This document shows, piece after piece, positions 13,401 to 24,886 of a stretch of 64,000 nt of DNA. Position 1 is the stretch's first letter; each line of letters starts with the position of its first letter. The stretch comes from Auriscalpium vulgare (lineage: Eukaryota; Basidiomycota; Agaricomycetes; Russulales; Auriscalpiaceae): contig JAHBBC010000005.1 in NCBI GenBank assembly GCA_019915015.1, positions 1,302,001 to 1,366,000 on the forward strand, written 5' to 3'. The position numbers were made by a program, and so were the translations under genes. The notes below the pieces were generated by a model that had not been told where the DNA came from, did no database searches, and saw nothing but the letters and a program-made list of their open reading frames with translations.

Positions 13401-15487
13401 GTTCACGGATTCGGATGGCGGCGTTGCCCACGATTTCGTCTTGAAGCTACAGAACCTCTCGGCTGACAACTCGAAAGGCGAACTATCCATCGAGAAGTTC
13501 CTGACCAAGAGCGAGGAGGCCTTCTTCGACAAGGTCCGCAAAGACAAGCTCTCCAGCGCCGCAAGTGTTCGCTCGTCTCACCGCGACTCGTTGTGGGGAA
13601 CGCCGGCCCCGTCGGTATATGACCCTGAACATCCCTCTCGCCCGACATGTGAGTTCAGCCACACCTCTGGTCTCCAAACGCGACTCACCATTATCGTAGC
13701 ACCAAACGTGCGTTCCTTCAACACGGCTGGCGGATACAGCGACTACGACGGGCCTTTGGACAATACTCATGATAAGGGTGAAGTGGTCATCATGTCTGGT
13801 CTGCAGATCGCTATGTCACGAGAAATTGCGGGTTGGCCTCTCTACACCATCATCATTGCTCTTGGCCAGGTAACCTCCTCGTCTGTTTGGCCCTGCACTT
13901 CTCACTTAACTCCTCTCTTCAGGTGCTGAGCGCCACCAGCTTCCAGATCACTCTCTTGTCCGGACAAGACTCGCAAGACAACCTCCAGTTGTACGTCCTG
14001 GGAGGTGTGTTCTTGGCGGCATCTGCTGTCTGGTATCCTCTGTTCCGCCTGAAGCCGTCAGTATGGGTGTTATCGGCGCCTTGGCTCTTCTTCGGCCTCG
14101 CTTTCTTCTTCATCGGTTTGCCGTCCTTGACCCAGTCCCTGCACCCGGCCCACAAGACGCTATCAAGTGTCGCTACGTGGTGCTATGCAGTTGCCTCAGC
14201 TGCCGCCTTTTTGTTCTTCGGTCTGAACTTCGGAGAGGAAGCTGTATGTATACTGCTTTCTGACACTAGCATGCGCGCTTACTCTCCGACTTACAGGGTG
14301 CAGCAACGGAGGTTTGGATGTTGAGGGCCTGTATCGTGCAAGGATCCCAGCAAATATGGGTGGCAGGGTTGTGGTATTGGGGCCACCAGTTGGATGGTGC
14401 TCAGTCGAACAACCAAGCACCTTGGTGGATCGTCGTAGTCGTTTGGCCCCTCTCTGCCGTCAGCTTCCTCTTCGCCTACTTGATGCTCTACGGATTGCCA
14501 GGTAGACGCCCTTTCTTATTGGTGAAAGGTTGATCGCTGATCTTCTAATGTGTGTTCCATCAGAGTACTACCGTCAAACCCCGCCTAAGGTGCCGAACTT
14601 CTTGAGGACCCTATTTCGTAGGAAATTGGTTCTCTGGTTCCTTGCGTCCGAAATCTTGCGTGACTATTGGCTCTCTGGCGTAAGTCTTTCTCAGTTCGAG
14701 AGACAAGTCTTCTTTGGTTTTGATGTTCTGTTACAGCCATACGGACGCAACTGGGGTTTCCTGTGGTCTGTGCCGATTCCGAAGTGGCAGATTGCCCTCC
14801 TTATCGTCGCGTTCTTCATCGGCGTCTGGGCCGCGATCTTGGCGGTCCTCACCCATTTCAGCAAGACGCACACGTGGCTTTTACCAGTATTCGCGGTCGG
14901 ACTGGGTGCTCCAAGATGGTGCCAAGTACGTTTGATACTGAAGCGGGTGGAACATGGACTGATCGTTTCTCGACAGATGTTATGGGGCACTTCATCTCTT
15001 GCTCTGTACATCCCTTGGGCAGGAAGTGCCGGTCCTTACCTGGGTATCTCTCTGTGGCTTTGGCTTGGTGTCTTGGATGCCGTTCAGGGCGTAGGCTTGG
15101 GCATGATCCTTCTCCAGGTGTGTTGCTGTCCGAATCGTTTGTCTCTTCGTGCCTCAACGTTTTTTTGTAGACGTTGTCTCGACTGCATGTGTGTGCGACG
15201 CTCGCCTTCTCACAAATCATCGGCTCCATATGCGTCATGATCGCACGAGCAACAGCACCGAATCGTGTCGGTCCTGAGAGCGTATTCCCTGACGCTGGAA
15301 AGTGGGACTTCCAGGACGGGCTCAAGGGAAGTCCTATGGCGTCGGCGCCATTCTGGTTAGCCTTGATGAGCCAGCTGATCATTGTGCTTGGCTACTTCTG
15401 GTTCTACCGCAAGGAGCAACTTGGTGGGTGTATAGTTGCTTTTGGTGCTAGCTCCTCGCTAATGGCTGTCCCGCAGCGCGTCCATGA
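7401..15487 (+). CDS. AGS1: cell wall alpha-1,3-glucan synthase
   Basis: This large plasma-membrane enzyme makes cell-wall alpha-1,3-glucan. Nineteen introns (7807-7856, 8008-8059, 8163-8217, 8634-8689, 9087-9139, 9205-9264, 10238-10288, 10557-10608, 12248-12296, 12583-12635, 13344-13401, 13649-13699, 13870-13922, 14244-14296, 14502-14563, 14680-14736, 14926-14976, 15118-15170, 15424-15476) leave exactly 2355 codons, matching the roughly 2400 residues usual for the family. Order: signal peptide ending near SVALA; extracellular GH13 amylase-like domain with LDAIRIDKS (nucleophile Asp) and [10 protein letters not shown] (acid/base Glu); a membrane helix near 11000-11090; cytosolic GT5 starch/glycogen-synthase-like domain with KIGGLG and the E-x7-E segment [14 protein letters not shown]; then a multi-helix membrane C-terminus ending FYRKEQLARP. 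The ATG at 7401 starts the signal peptide. The QLARP end depends on the last intron, but such YRKEQL-x-P tails fit the family. Confidence 0.96.
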
Positions 15488-16005
15488 TATGCCATCTTCG
15501 TTTTATCTGCATCGCACCATAGACTGTACAGACACGGACATTGTTGGGGCTTGGAATCATGCGCTTTGGATTATATTGCGGACAATGTACATGGACATTT
15601 TGCTAAACATCACACTCTTTAGCCTTTACGGATATACGTAGCGACGTTTTCGATTCTGCCTGTTTGGCACCGTGCATTATTATCATTTATTTGTCGATGA
15701 TTAGCTTAGATCTGCTCAGGAGAGCGCATAAAATACAACCATCCGTGTTAGCCACTATCGAATGCGCGAACTCTATTGAGCGATGTTATCTACAAGCGAC
15801 GTCTACAAGGCGTTCGCTTGTAGATAACGCACCACCGCGCGCGCCACCCGTAACAACGGCTCTGGCCGCGCGAGACACCGAGTCTCTGCCAACCTCTCAC
15901 CAGTATCACTACCTCCTCCCTCAGGCAACGGGCAGCCCTAGCTAGATCTCTCCGCCGGTCTTCTGGGCACTTGTTCACACTCGTCACTGCCTGCCTCCAC
16001 TCGCC
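15488..16005. other. intergenic region between AGS1 and EXO84
   Basis: This 518-base stretch holds the AGS1 3' UTR and the EXO84 promoter. Apart from the perfect hairpin at 15785-15828 I see no gene or known element. Confidence 0.5.
15785..15828. repeat. perfect 15-bp inverted repeat (hairpin, 14-nt loop)
   Basis: GTTATCTACAAGCGA at 15785-15799 is followed, after 14 bases, by its exact reverse complement at 15814-15828. It lies about 300 bases past the AGS1 stop and 180 bases before the EXO84 start. It could be an AGS1 3'-end structure, a protein-binding palindrome upstream of EXO84, or a footprint of a small inverted-repeat transposon. The function is unknown. Confidence 0.7.
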
Positions 16006-18580
16006 ATGGAGTCCCTCCGCTCCCGCAAGCAATCAGTCTCGCGTCCAAAGGGTGCGAAGCCGGCCGTAAAGCTCAGCAAGCCAAGCAAGGATGCCCGGAA
16101 GTCGCGCGTTGATGACAAGATCAAGAAGCGCATGTCTATGCGCTATGCCGATATCTCTACCCCACGAGCCATCGCCGTCCCGTCCGTGCCTTCAATCCCT
16201 GCTGGTCTGCGTCCGGGTCCATATATCGAGCAGGATGACCTGGTGTCGCCTCGTGGGCCCACTCGTGAGGAGTTCAAAGTGACGGAGGACAAGCTGCTGG
16301 ATGCAGAGGTTTTCGACCCTGATGCATGTGTGTGCTTTACAACTTGCTTTGGTCCATCATTCACTCTCACTCCTCGCATAGATCTGAAAGTGAAGCTCGC
16401 TAATTCGACGGAAGCAGAGCTCAGAAACCTACAATCGTCTCTGCAAACATCTAAGGATGGGGTCGCTGCTGACCTTCAGCGTAACGTTTTCAAGAAGTGA
16501 GTCGGGCGGCTGGAACTGCGCGCGGATACCATCTGACGCGTCTTAGTTACGCTGAGTTCGTACTCATCTCCAAGGAGATCTCGACCCTGGAGAATGAGAT
16601 GCTTGAGCTCAAGGAGTCACTCGCTGAGTGGCGAGGCATGCCCTCAGTCCTTCACATCGACGAGTCGACGTCTGCTGCGGACCGCCGACGTAATGTCCGC
16701 TCGTCTATCGCGGACCTTCGCGTGCTCTACGCGAATCAGATGCAGACCCTACATACGCAAATCGAGGGCTCCGCCAAGTTTGTACCTACGACTCCCGGGC
16801 GGCATGTCGTTGCAGAAACAGACGGTATCTCATCGCTCAACGCGGCGACGTACAAACCAGTGCACTCCGCACGCTTCGTCTTGCTTGACGATGCCGTGCT
16901 AGTGGCCAGAAAGAAACGTCGACGGAACGCAAGTGAAAGCGAGAAGTGGGTCGCAGAGCGGTGTTGGCCCTTAAACGAGATGCTAGTGCTGGATACGAAG
17001 GATACAGCCAGTGAGTTTCGCCTGTGGTACTCTCTGACAACTGATCCTGACGCAGCGCAGCCCTGGTCAATGTGTTCAAGATCCGGCATGGGAAGGAGAC
17101 ACATGTATATCGCACTGAGACCGCGTCGGACAAGAGGAGCCTGTTGGCACAATTTCGCCATGTCGCTGAAGAGCTGGCGACGAAGAAGCGCAAGGAACGT
17201 GAAGGAGAGCACGAGAGACGGAAGAGTATGTGGAACAGCGATGTATGTGATTGCTCTCATCCTGTCCTGCGTATGCGTAACCCCTGCCAACTAGCGCGGC
17301 TCGTTAGCTTTCAATCCCGCAGACTTGCCGCCTGTGCCTGACTGGATGGCCGATCTCACGATGAAGGAGGGTACGAGTGAAGGCGCGAAGGAGAAGGCAG
17401 ACCGTGACGCTCGCTGGGTTGGCGAGTTTGCAGACGAGCTCACCGTGGCGATTTCTCTACGGGAGTGGGATCGCGCTGTCGACCTCGTCGAGCAAGGTAT
17501 GTCTTCACTTCAATTAGGGACCTCGAACTAATGGCGTCCTGCTGTCAGGGCAAGCGAAAGTCGCCGTCACCCAAGCTCTAGCTGCCAAACTCACACCCCT
17601 CACCGCCTCTCTCACTGCGTCTCTCCTGAACGCGCTCTCATCCCCTCAGAACCACAAGTCTGCCGTTGTTCGCCTCATATCTCTGCTACTTCGTCTGGGT
17701 GCTGGTGCGGCGGCTCGCACGACGTTCCTGACAGCGCGCAGTGAGACAATCCGCAAGCTTGTGCGCATGATTCGCTTTGAAGGCCATATCGGCATGTACA
17801 TCAATGATCTCGCCATGGTCATGTTCACGGCGATCAAGCACACGGCGGACTGGTTCTTGGCTAGCTTCAAGGAAAACGAAGTTGCCAGCAGTGCGTCCTT
17901 CGTGATTCGGTGAAATGCGTTTGCTGATAATATCGGCTCTAGGCTTTATTGAATGGGCCAAAGTTCAGATAGAGAGTTACGGGGAGATGTTCCGCAGGCA
18001 GGTCTTCAGCTCTGACGTGGATCAGAAGACGGTCGACGAGGCGCTCCAGATTACGCAGTCTCAAAGCCGAAAAGTGAGCGAACACGCCCCCTTCCTTCGC
18101 GACAGCTACTAACCACATCGACAGCTCCTGCAAGAATATGGTCTTGACTTTCGCTTCCTCCTCACTGAGCTCCTCACCTCGCGCCCAAAGGAAGTGCCCC
18201 TCCCTCCAGCGCCTGTTGTGCGCGTACAGCCCAATGCGCCTGCCCTTCCACCCCGGCACAACTCGACTGCCGCCGTCGTCCCCAACTCCATCCTACGCAA
18301 CCGCTCTCCTGCTCCAAACTCAACCCCGTCCGTCATATCACCCTCCCCGGCTCCCCCCGTTCCCCCCGTGCCCGCCTCTATGACCGTGCCCGCATCGGCC
18401 ACACGGCCGTCGACGCCGTCGACACCGGGGGTGCCCGCCCGCGCGCAGACGCCGAACTCTGCGATGCGATCTGCCAGGGCAAGTCCGGCGCCGCCGCCGA
18501 GGTCGACCAATCGGCCTGGCAGTGCCGCCAGTCAGCGTCCGCCGCCAGTATCGGTTCCGAGGAGAGAGGGATACTTCTAG
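16006..18580 (+). CDS. EXO84: exocyst complex component Exo84
   Basis: Exo84 is one of the eight exocyst subunits that tether secretory vesicles at growth sites. Introns at 16328-16381, 16497-16546, 17011-17060, 17226-17307 (or acceptor 17322), 17497-17548, 17891-17942 and 18074-18124 leave 728 codons. The N-terminus is basic. An early segment (DAEVFDPDA, then LKVKLANSTEAELRNL) and the helical KNYAEFVLISKEISTLENEM stretch match the Vps51/Exo84-like coiled-coil start. A PH-like domain follows at about 230-340 (SARFVLLDDAVLVARKKRR to LVNVFKIRHGKETHVY). The C-terminal helical exocyst domain contains REWDRAVDLVEQG and RFEGHIGMYINDLAMVMF, followed by an SFIEWAKVQIESYGEMFRRQ segment. The last 130 residues are Pro/Ser-rich and probably disordered. 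The fourth intron acceptor is ambiguous by 15 bases, in frame either way. Confidence 0.9.
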
Positions 18581-18793
18581 GTTTCTTCCTCTATGTGTAT
18601 GTCTATGGTAGATGATAATGAGACGTGAAGTGTCCGTGTAAGCAAGGCAACGACAGTATTTACCTGTCGGCGACGGTCAAGCAGCGATGAGATGTAATAT
18701 TCCTAACTCTATACTAAATAGTCCGATATAAACAAAAATAGTGTAATCCCTACAACGGGGGAGCAAAGCAAAAGCAAAAACCTAAAACCAACT

Positions 18794-20754
18794 TCAACTC
18801 TTCTTTTTCACCGGAGGGTCCATAGCAAATTCGTCAGCCAGATAGATACCATGCATACTGAGGAGCGTTCCCAACCCCTGGTGAACCTCTGCTAAATACT
18901 CCGTGAACGGGAACTTCTCCCCGTCGATAGATAGGTAGCCGTGCGGCATGAGGGGTTTCAGGCGGTACGCTGAGGCCTTCATGTAGTTCGCCTGATGTTC
19001 ACGGTTGGTCAGAACATTGATTTGAAAGTGCGAGAAGAGGACACATACCGAATCAAGCCAGTACGGGTCACCGCGTTCTGCGCCACTCATACCTGCAAAC
19101 ATGTCGCCTCGGGTGACCTGCAGATTAAGATATGAGAAGTTGTATGGTGCGTGAAGATATGAAGCGCACGGCATGTTGGATGACAAGGTCAAATGCGCCA
19201 TCATTTGGCAGAGAAACGGGGAACTGCATGAGGTCCCTAAGATGGAGCGTCAGACACGGGCAACATGCCGAGGGCGGCGCAGAGGATATGCAAGAATAGG
19301 TAGACTGACCTGCTGACGTACGGCCCCTTGCCAGCGTATATGAACAAGATTGAATCCTCGAAAGTTATCCACCCGTCAGCATCGTCAGACGCGTATCGCA
19401 AGGGCGGCAGTGGTGCACCGTCCTCCGGCATCTTCCTCGACCCTGACGCCTCAAAACGCTGCTCGAGGGAGCCTTCTCGTGAAACCCGTAGAGACTCGAT
19501 CATCTTCATTTTGTCGGTCTCGATGGGTTTGACGGATACGGAGAATGGGTATAGTTTGTGCGTAACAACTGATGAGATTAGAGTTTGAGAGTGAGATGTG
19601 GGGTACGAAAGGGTGGCTTACTGCCGCGAAGAAAGCCGTAGACGAAGCGATTCGAGCCCATCCAGCGCAAATGCTCTGTTCCCAAATCCAAGTCGGCCAT
19701 GAGCCCAACACATTGGGACATGTAGGAGAAACTGCGTTTCCCGTCTTGAAGAATAGAGCAAAGGTCAACGGGCATTGGGCGTCCTGTACATAGGTGAGGC
19801 TACTGGGACTTGGGAGAGTCTGCGTTGACAAACCTTTGATTGCGTTCAGAGCTGCTGCACCAACATCCTGGTCTCCCTATTGCAGAGGTCATGGCACCCG
19901 TACAGCAAAGTCCGAGGAATCTCACCTACCCCTAGCCCCATGACATTCATACATGTGCCGTTGCCAGACCCTGCCGGTACAACGGCTATGGGGATCCTGA
20001 AGGCCTTCATTGGTTCCCGGTGCTGGGACAACCCATTGAAAATCTCGTGGACCAGACCGTCACCAGAGATGCAGATGATAGCATCGTACTTGTCAAGCGG
20101 AATCTCGGATGCTATCTTTACCGCATGGTGACGGTACTCTGTGACTGGAGAGTAGAATTAGCCCACGCGACCGGGTACAGCGATCGCGACGCACATTGGC
20201 AGTCGTATATGCATTGCGCCGCGCAAAGGATGGGCTCGACCTTCTCGCGGAAGATGGCTATGGCTTTGCCCTACGAAACTGAGTGCTTCCGAAGGATGTA
20301 GAGAGGTTACAAGGTCACGTACGGGTCCACCCTGGGGGTTCACCAAGACGAGGAAGTGTCGCTTCTGACTCACGCCTCCGGTTGCGATGAGCATGCATGG
20401 AACGCATGTACGCCAGTGGGAGACGTACCTACATACGCAGCGTCTCTCAGCGCCTGCGCCCACTCCTGTGCGCCTCCATCCTGCGAAGTCCCCGACACCT
20501 CCACCAATGTGTGCCGTTTGTGCTTCTTCGCCAGGACATGCACGCGCAGCTTACCATTGTCCGCATCCGCCCAGATGACAGAATTTAAGGGTACTTGCAG
20601 CCGAGACTCTAGGGGAAGACCTGAATTTGGGATGCATGCCAGCGGCAGCGTCATACACACCGTGAGGGAGAGTATCGACGAGAAAAGTCTCGTCTGTGAA
20701 GGAGAACGTGGCGAGTGCGCCGTTGCACACGAGCTCGATGGCTCGAGCGGCCAT
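18794..20754 (-). CDS. LCB4: sphingoid long-chain base kinase (DAGK catalytic fold)
   Basis: The enzyme phosphorylates sphingoid bases (phytosphingosine, dihydrosphingosine) with ATP, generating signalling phosphates and feeding their breakdown. Starting at the ATG at 20752-20754, introns at 20621-20660, 20365-20432, 20271-20322, 20145-20194, 19868-19929, 19784-19833, 19569-19621, 19237-19309, 19118-19169 and 18992-19048 leave 468 codons. Landmarks: LVLVNPQGGPGKA (nucleotide-binding start of the DAGK domain), ICISGDGLVHEIFNG (the conserved GDG), AVVPAGSGNG, DVGAAALNAIKG, then SQCVGLMADLDLGTE with the C-terminal substrate-binding half (FSYMSQC, MGSNRFVYG). Sphingosine and yeast Lcb4/Lcb5 kinases share this layout. 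The first intron is only 40 bases. LCB4 versus LCB5 cannot be decided, so the symbol marks the family. The gene is convergent with EXO84. Confidence 0.9.
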
Positions 20755-21135
20755 GCAGAGAGGTTCTTGATGAGGCGGGGCGAGGATTGGAATGAAGGTT
20801 AGAAGCTCATGAGGAGCGCGGGCGCTGCGGGCAGGCTGTGCAGTGCGCGCCTGCAGCTGACGCGTGTCGGACGCGTCTGATTTCAAGTACTGGCAGTCAG
20901 CGCTTCAGCGTCAAGATCAAATCGAGTGCGAGTCGGCTCTTGCGCACATGCTATAGCCTCAGCCTAAGTATAGGTATCGAGTCGGCCGCCCGTGCGTGCG
21001 AGAACGCGCACCCAATGGTCATGTCATGGTTAGTGACATTTATCCAGCGATTGTCAAGTTCGGATTTATCGTCCGACGACTCCCAGCGCTCCATAATCTT
21101 CAAGCCTCGCACCACTTTCTCTTCCCTCAACAACG
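20755..21135. promoter_or_regulatory. divergent promoter between sphingoid kinase and methyltransferase
   Basis: About 380 bases between two divergent start codons. A longer in-frame upstream extension of the kinase (an ATG at 20886) exists but has low-complexity Arg/Ala-rich content, so I prefer the start at 20754. No defined motif is claimed. Confidence 0.45.
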
Positions 21136-22178
21136 ATGGCACCGGGCTCAGTTCACGACGTAGCAAAGTCAGGCTTTGGCCAGGGCACCAACGAGCTCTA
21201 CGACAAGTGCGTGCTGCGGTAAAGCCATGCGCGCCGTACTAACAATGAAACAGGGCGCGACCGTCTTATCAGGCCGTGGCGTTGGCACATATTCACAGCG
21301 CTGTTCCTGCAGGGCCGTTGAATATCGTCGAGTAAGTGTCGTCTGGCCGCATACGCGTATATATCAACGAGATCGAGATCGTCTGCAGGATCGGCGCCGG
21401 GACAGGCATATTCACCCGCGCCCTCCTCGCCCGACCGGAGTGGACCGACTCCATCAGGACGCTCACGGCCATAGAGCCCAGCGAGGGCATGCGCGAGGTC
21501 TTCAGCAAGACTGTTTCCGACCCTCGCATCTCTACGGCCCCAGGCTCTTTCGACCATACAGGTGTAGCAGACGGCACAGCCGATTTAATCGTGATTGCGC
21601 AGGTTTGGTGTTGCGGCACACACCTTCTCCATCCTTAGGCTGAAAGACACGTCTTTAGGCCTTCCACTGGTGCCCTGACTATGATGCCGCGGCTGTCGAG
21701 TTTGCACGCGTTTTGAAGCCAGGCGGCGTCGTTGCGTTGATCTGGAACCTCGAAGACCGGTAAGCTGCCTGCTTCCCCCTAACCCGTCTTCTCCTGCTGA
21801 TCAGACTCCGACGACAGCGAAGCAGCAGCTTGGGTCGCGCAGCTACGGGACACCATAGAGCGTCATGAGAAGGGCACGCCTCAGTTCCGTCTTGGTTTGT
21901 GGCGCCAGCTCTTCGACACTCCATCATATCAGAAGTACTTCCAGCCGCCGGAGGAAACGAGCTGGGCGTACAGCCTGCCGGGCTCGCTGGATATTGTGAC
22001 CGACAGGGCGTTCAGCAAGAGTTACATTGCTGTCTTGCCAGCGGACGACAAGGTGAAGGTGAAGGCCGACATAGAAGCTATCGTTAAGAAGGGCGATGGA
22101 AAGAAATGGATCGACGAGAGTGAGGGCACCTTTGAGTATCCGTACAAGACGTTCGTGGTCATCTTCAGGCAGAAATAG
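21136..22178 (+). CDS. class I SAM-dependent methyltransferase (Methyltransf_11-like)
   Basis: Introns at 21207-21253, 21332-21388, 21603-21658 and 21760-21817 leave 275 codons, so 274 residues. The start MAPGSVHDVAKSGFGQGTN precedes a typical small-molecule methyltransferase core: motif I VEIGAGTGIFTR, an acidic residue at the end of strand beta2 (TAIEPSEGM), IVIAQAFHWCPDYDAA and RVLKPGGVVALIWNLED. This layout matches a widespread fungal family related to yeast trans-aconitate-type and uncharacterised Rossmann methyltransferases. The substrate cannot be read from sequence. No signal peptide or membrane helix is seen, so it is probably cytosolic. The core motifs are intact and the gene should be functional. 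Confidence 0.85.
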
Positions 22179-22960
22179 ATAGAATCTCGGTATGTACAAA
22201 TGGCTGAGAAGTTGAATCACGATGCATAGAGCTCCATGCACCGAGCGCACAGGACTGTGCGGACATGCATGCGGCCCTCGAGTCCGGGTTCCTTCATTTT
22301 GGAGGGTATGGAGTGTGCTCCGTTTAGGACTTCGAACTTCGAAATCTCAGCCAGCCCGAACGCATTCGTGGGGTGGTCAATCGCGGAGTCGAGTAGCTTG
22401 TCGACGGAGGCTGGTGGCCACGAGTCCCTGACAGAGAATCGGCCGCCGCGGAGTCCCTTGAGATACTGCATCTCGAATAACGAGAGTGCCGGGTTGTCTC
22501 GCTGTGGCGGTGATGGCTTTCTTGCGGAATGTCAGGAAAGAAAAAATCCAGTACGCGTCTTCGGGCTGACGTCGTGCGCGGTTGACGCAGAGGGCGTCCC
22601 GAAGTCTGAGAAGCTGGCCAGTGATTGGACACAATGGAGGAAAGATGGAGACCGTCGAACGCCAGCGCGACACACCAAACAAGGACCCAGCAGCTGTAGT
22701 CCCCGTAGCTGACTTTGATAGATAATAGTCGATCTGTCTTATAACAGAGTCCTGCCAAAGCTGAAGACGCCGTCTCGGACGACAGCGTCTCCTGTCGAAG
22801 CCATGATGCATGTACCGATCCTGTACAGTGGCAACTTGGCGCGTAGCAGCGTGTTCCGACCAAGACGTCCTGAGAACGTGACGCATGTAATTCTGCGCAC
22901 GCTGCGGCCTGCTCGACACTCTCCGGGATCTATTACTTCCCAAATATACACTGATCCTGC
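22179..22960. other. gap of 782 bases, possibly holding a small minus-strand gene
   Basis: The right end must carry the HTD2 promoter. On the minus strand a frame from about 22520 to 22217 reads smoothly (LSLFEMQYLKGLRGGRFSVR, then DSWPPASVDKLLDSAIDHP and AEISKFEVLNGAHS) and looks protein-like. I could not connect it to a convincing upstream exon or start, although short candidate exons exist between 22560 and 22870. I do not recognise the family. Confidence 0.3.
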
Positions 22961-24023
22961 ATGAACATCTCCATCTTTCCTACCAACACTGCCCACCTGA
23001 AGCGCCTCTTACTTTCCCCCAATAGAAAACTCTCCACGTCACAGAAACACACCGCGCTCGACTCATGGATCGCTCAGCCGAAAAGGCTCCTCCTGCACGA
23101 TACCTTCCACTCCGAGCACCTCGCCGACCTTTACATCACACTCCCCACGCGCGATGGCACCCGCCGCCCCTACGAGCCGCCCCGGATCGGCACGCCGCTT
23201 GGGCACGGACACCACCTCGCCTTCTTCCACCCCCGCACACCAGAGGTACAGCTGCGGCCGGACGGCACGGACGCAGATTTCTGCCCGCCCCCGCCGTTCG
23301 TGCGCCGCATGTGGGCGGGCGGACGCATCGACTGGCGGCGGCCGCTGCACATCGGCGGGCGGGCGACGAGCACGATGAGCGTGGCGGAGGTGCAGAAGAA
23401 GGGGTTTGAGGACGACAGGCCGATGGTGTTTGTGAAGCAGCGCGTTGAGGTGCAGAATGAGGGGGAGGAGGCTGCGGAGGCGGCTGTGGTGGAGGAGAGG
23501 ACGCACGTCTATCTCGCGTTGCAGACGCAGCAGAGGAAATTCCGTGAAGGTGCGACTCTGTTTTGACCGTTCAGAATGACGTGTGCTGATGCAGATGGCA
23601 GTCGCTGCTTCGTCACTGCCCATCCCAGACTTCTCCTTCACATATACACCCAGTGCAACCACACTGTTCCGCTTCTCTGCTCTGACGTTCAACGGCCACC
23701 ATATCCACCTTGACCGAGATTATGCCCAACAGTCCGAGGGATATCCAGGTATGTGGGGCTGCACGGCATTTCCCTGATGCTGAGTGGATGCCCCAGAGCG
23801 CCTCGTTCACGGACCGTTGACAGCATTGATGCTAGTCGAGACACTGTTGTTCCACCACCCCGACGCGCGCCCAAAGAGCCTGGAGTACAGGGCGCTGAAC
23901 CCTGTGATTGTGAACCGTGCGGTCACGATCAATGGGTCTTGGACGGGAGAGAAGAACGCGGTGCATCTGTGGACACAGGACGAGGACGGTGTTATTGGGA
24001 TGCGAGGGACGGTGACATTGTAA
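22961..24023 (+). CDS. HTD2: 3-hydroxyacyl-thioester dehydratase type 2 (mitochondrial FAS II), Htd2-like
   Basis: Htd2 dehydrates 3-hydroxyacyl-ACP in mitochondrial type II fatty-acid synthesis, which supplies octanoate for lipoic acid. Introns at 23550-23601 and 23749-23796 leave 321 codons. The N-terminus (NISIFPTNTAHLKRLLLSPN) is basic with hydroxyl residues, as expected for a mitochondrial targeting peptide. The first half carries HLAFFHPRTPEVQLRPDGTD and PPFVRRMWAGGRIDW, typical of the fungal Htd2/mesaconyl-CoA hydratase-like family. The second half carries the hot-dog FRFSALTFNGHHIHLDRDYA segment with Asn and His at the active-site position, then ERLVHGPLTALMLVETL. The length is near the family norm (about 280-350). 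The promoter lies in the 780-base gap upstream; histone H2B follows 180 bases downstream on the same strand. Confidence 0.87.
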
Positions 24024-24205
24024 TGCGGCAGTGGCCGGGATCGGGGTGCAGGGACGCGCCGACGCGCCTGGCGGTCCCAGCACGTGCCGGCGCGGGGATT
24101 CAAACGCGGTCTGTTTATCGTACTTCAGTCGACGCGTCGCGAGAACCCCGTCTCTCCAACTTCCTTCCACCACCACATCCAACCCTCCTCCGCCCCTCTC
24201 TCGCA

Positions 24206-24886
24206 ATGGCCAAGGTAAGTTTACGCCTGGCAACGCTTCCAGCATCTTGCTCACCTTGTATCAGCCCACCTCGACTGCCGCTAAAACCACGGCCTCCAAG
24301 GCGCCTGCCTCGACAGCGGCCAAGGGGCCCAAGACGGAGTCTCCCAGCAAAAACAAGGTGATGAAGAAGATCGCTACCAAAGCGAAGGCCAAGGGCGCTA
24401 GCGCTGGCGAGGACGGTCAGAAGAAGAAGCGCCGCAAAGCCCGCAAGGAGACGTACAGCACGTACATCTACCGGGGTGAGTTATCCGCCACGACTCCACA
24501 ACAATTTGCTGACGACCCGCCCTTTGTGAAGTGCTCAAGCAAGTACATCCCGACACCGGTGTCTCGAACAGGGCAATGGCCGTGCTCAACTCCTTCGTCA
24601 ACGACATCTTCGAGCGCATCGCCGTTGAGGCGTCCAGTAAGCCCGTCCCCAATCATCGGCTGCAACTCCGTGCTGACGACAACCTCCAGAGCTCGCAACC
24701 ATCAACAAGAAGTCCACGTTGTCGTCCAGGGAAATCCAGACCGCTGTGCGACTGATCCTACCCGGCGAATTGTCCAAGCACGCTATCTCTGAGGGTACAA
24801 AGTCCGTCACGAGTACGTAACTCCCTCATCGTCTCTCCGTCCGTCGTTGAACTTGTGCTCGTCCAGAATTCACAAGCACGAAGTGA
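24206..24886 (+). CDS. HTB1: histone H2B
   Basis: Core nucleosome histone. The ATG at 24206 is followed after three codons by an intron (24215-24264), then introns at 24476-24531, 24637-24689 and 24813-24866, leaving 156 codons (155 residues). The Lys/Ala-rich N-terminal tail ([23 protein letters not shown]) precedes the strongly conserved fold: [75 protein letters not shown]. The tail is somewhat longer than in yeast. No H2A partner is adjacent within the window, unlike the divergent H2A-H2B pairs common in fungi. Four introns in a histone gene are normal in basidiomycetes. Confidence 0.97.
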
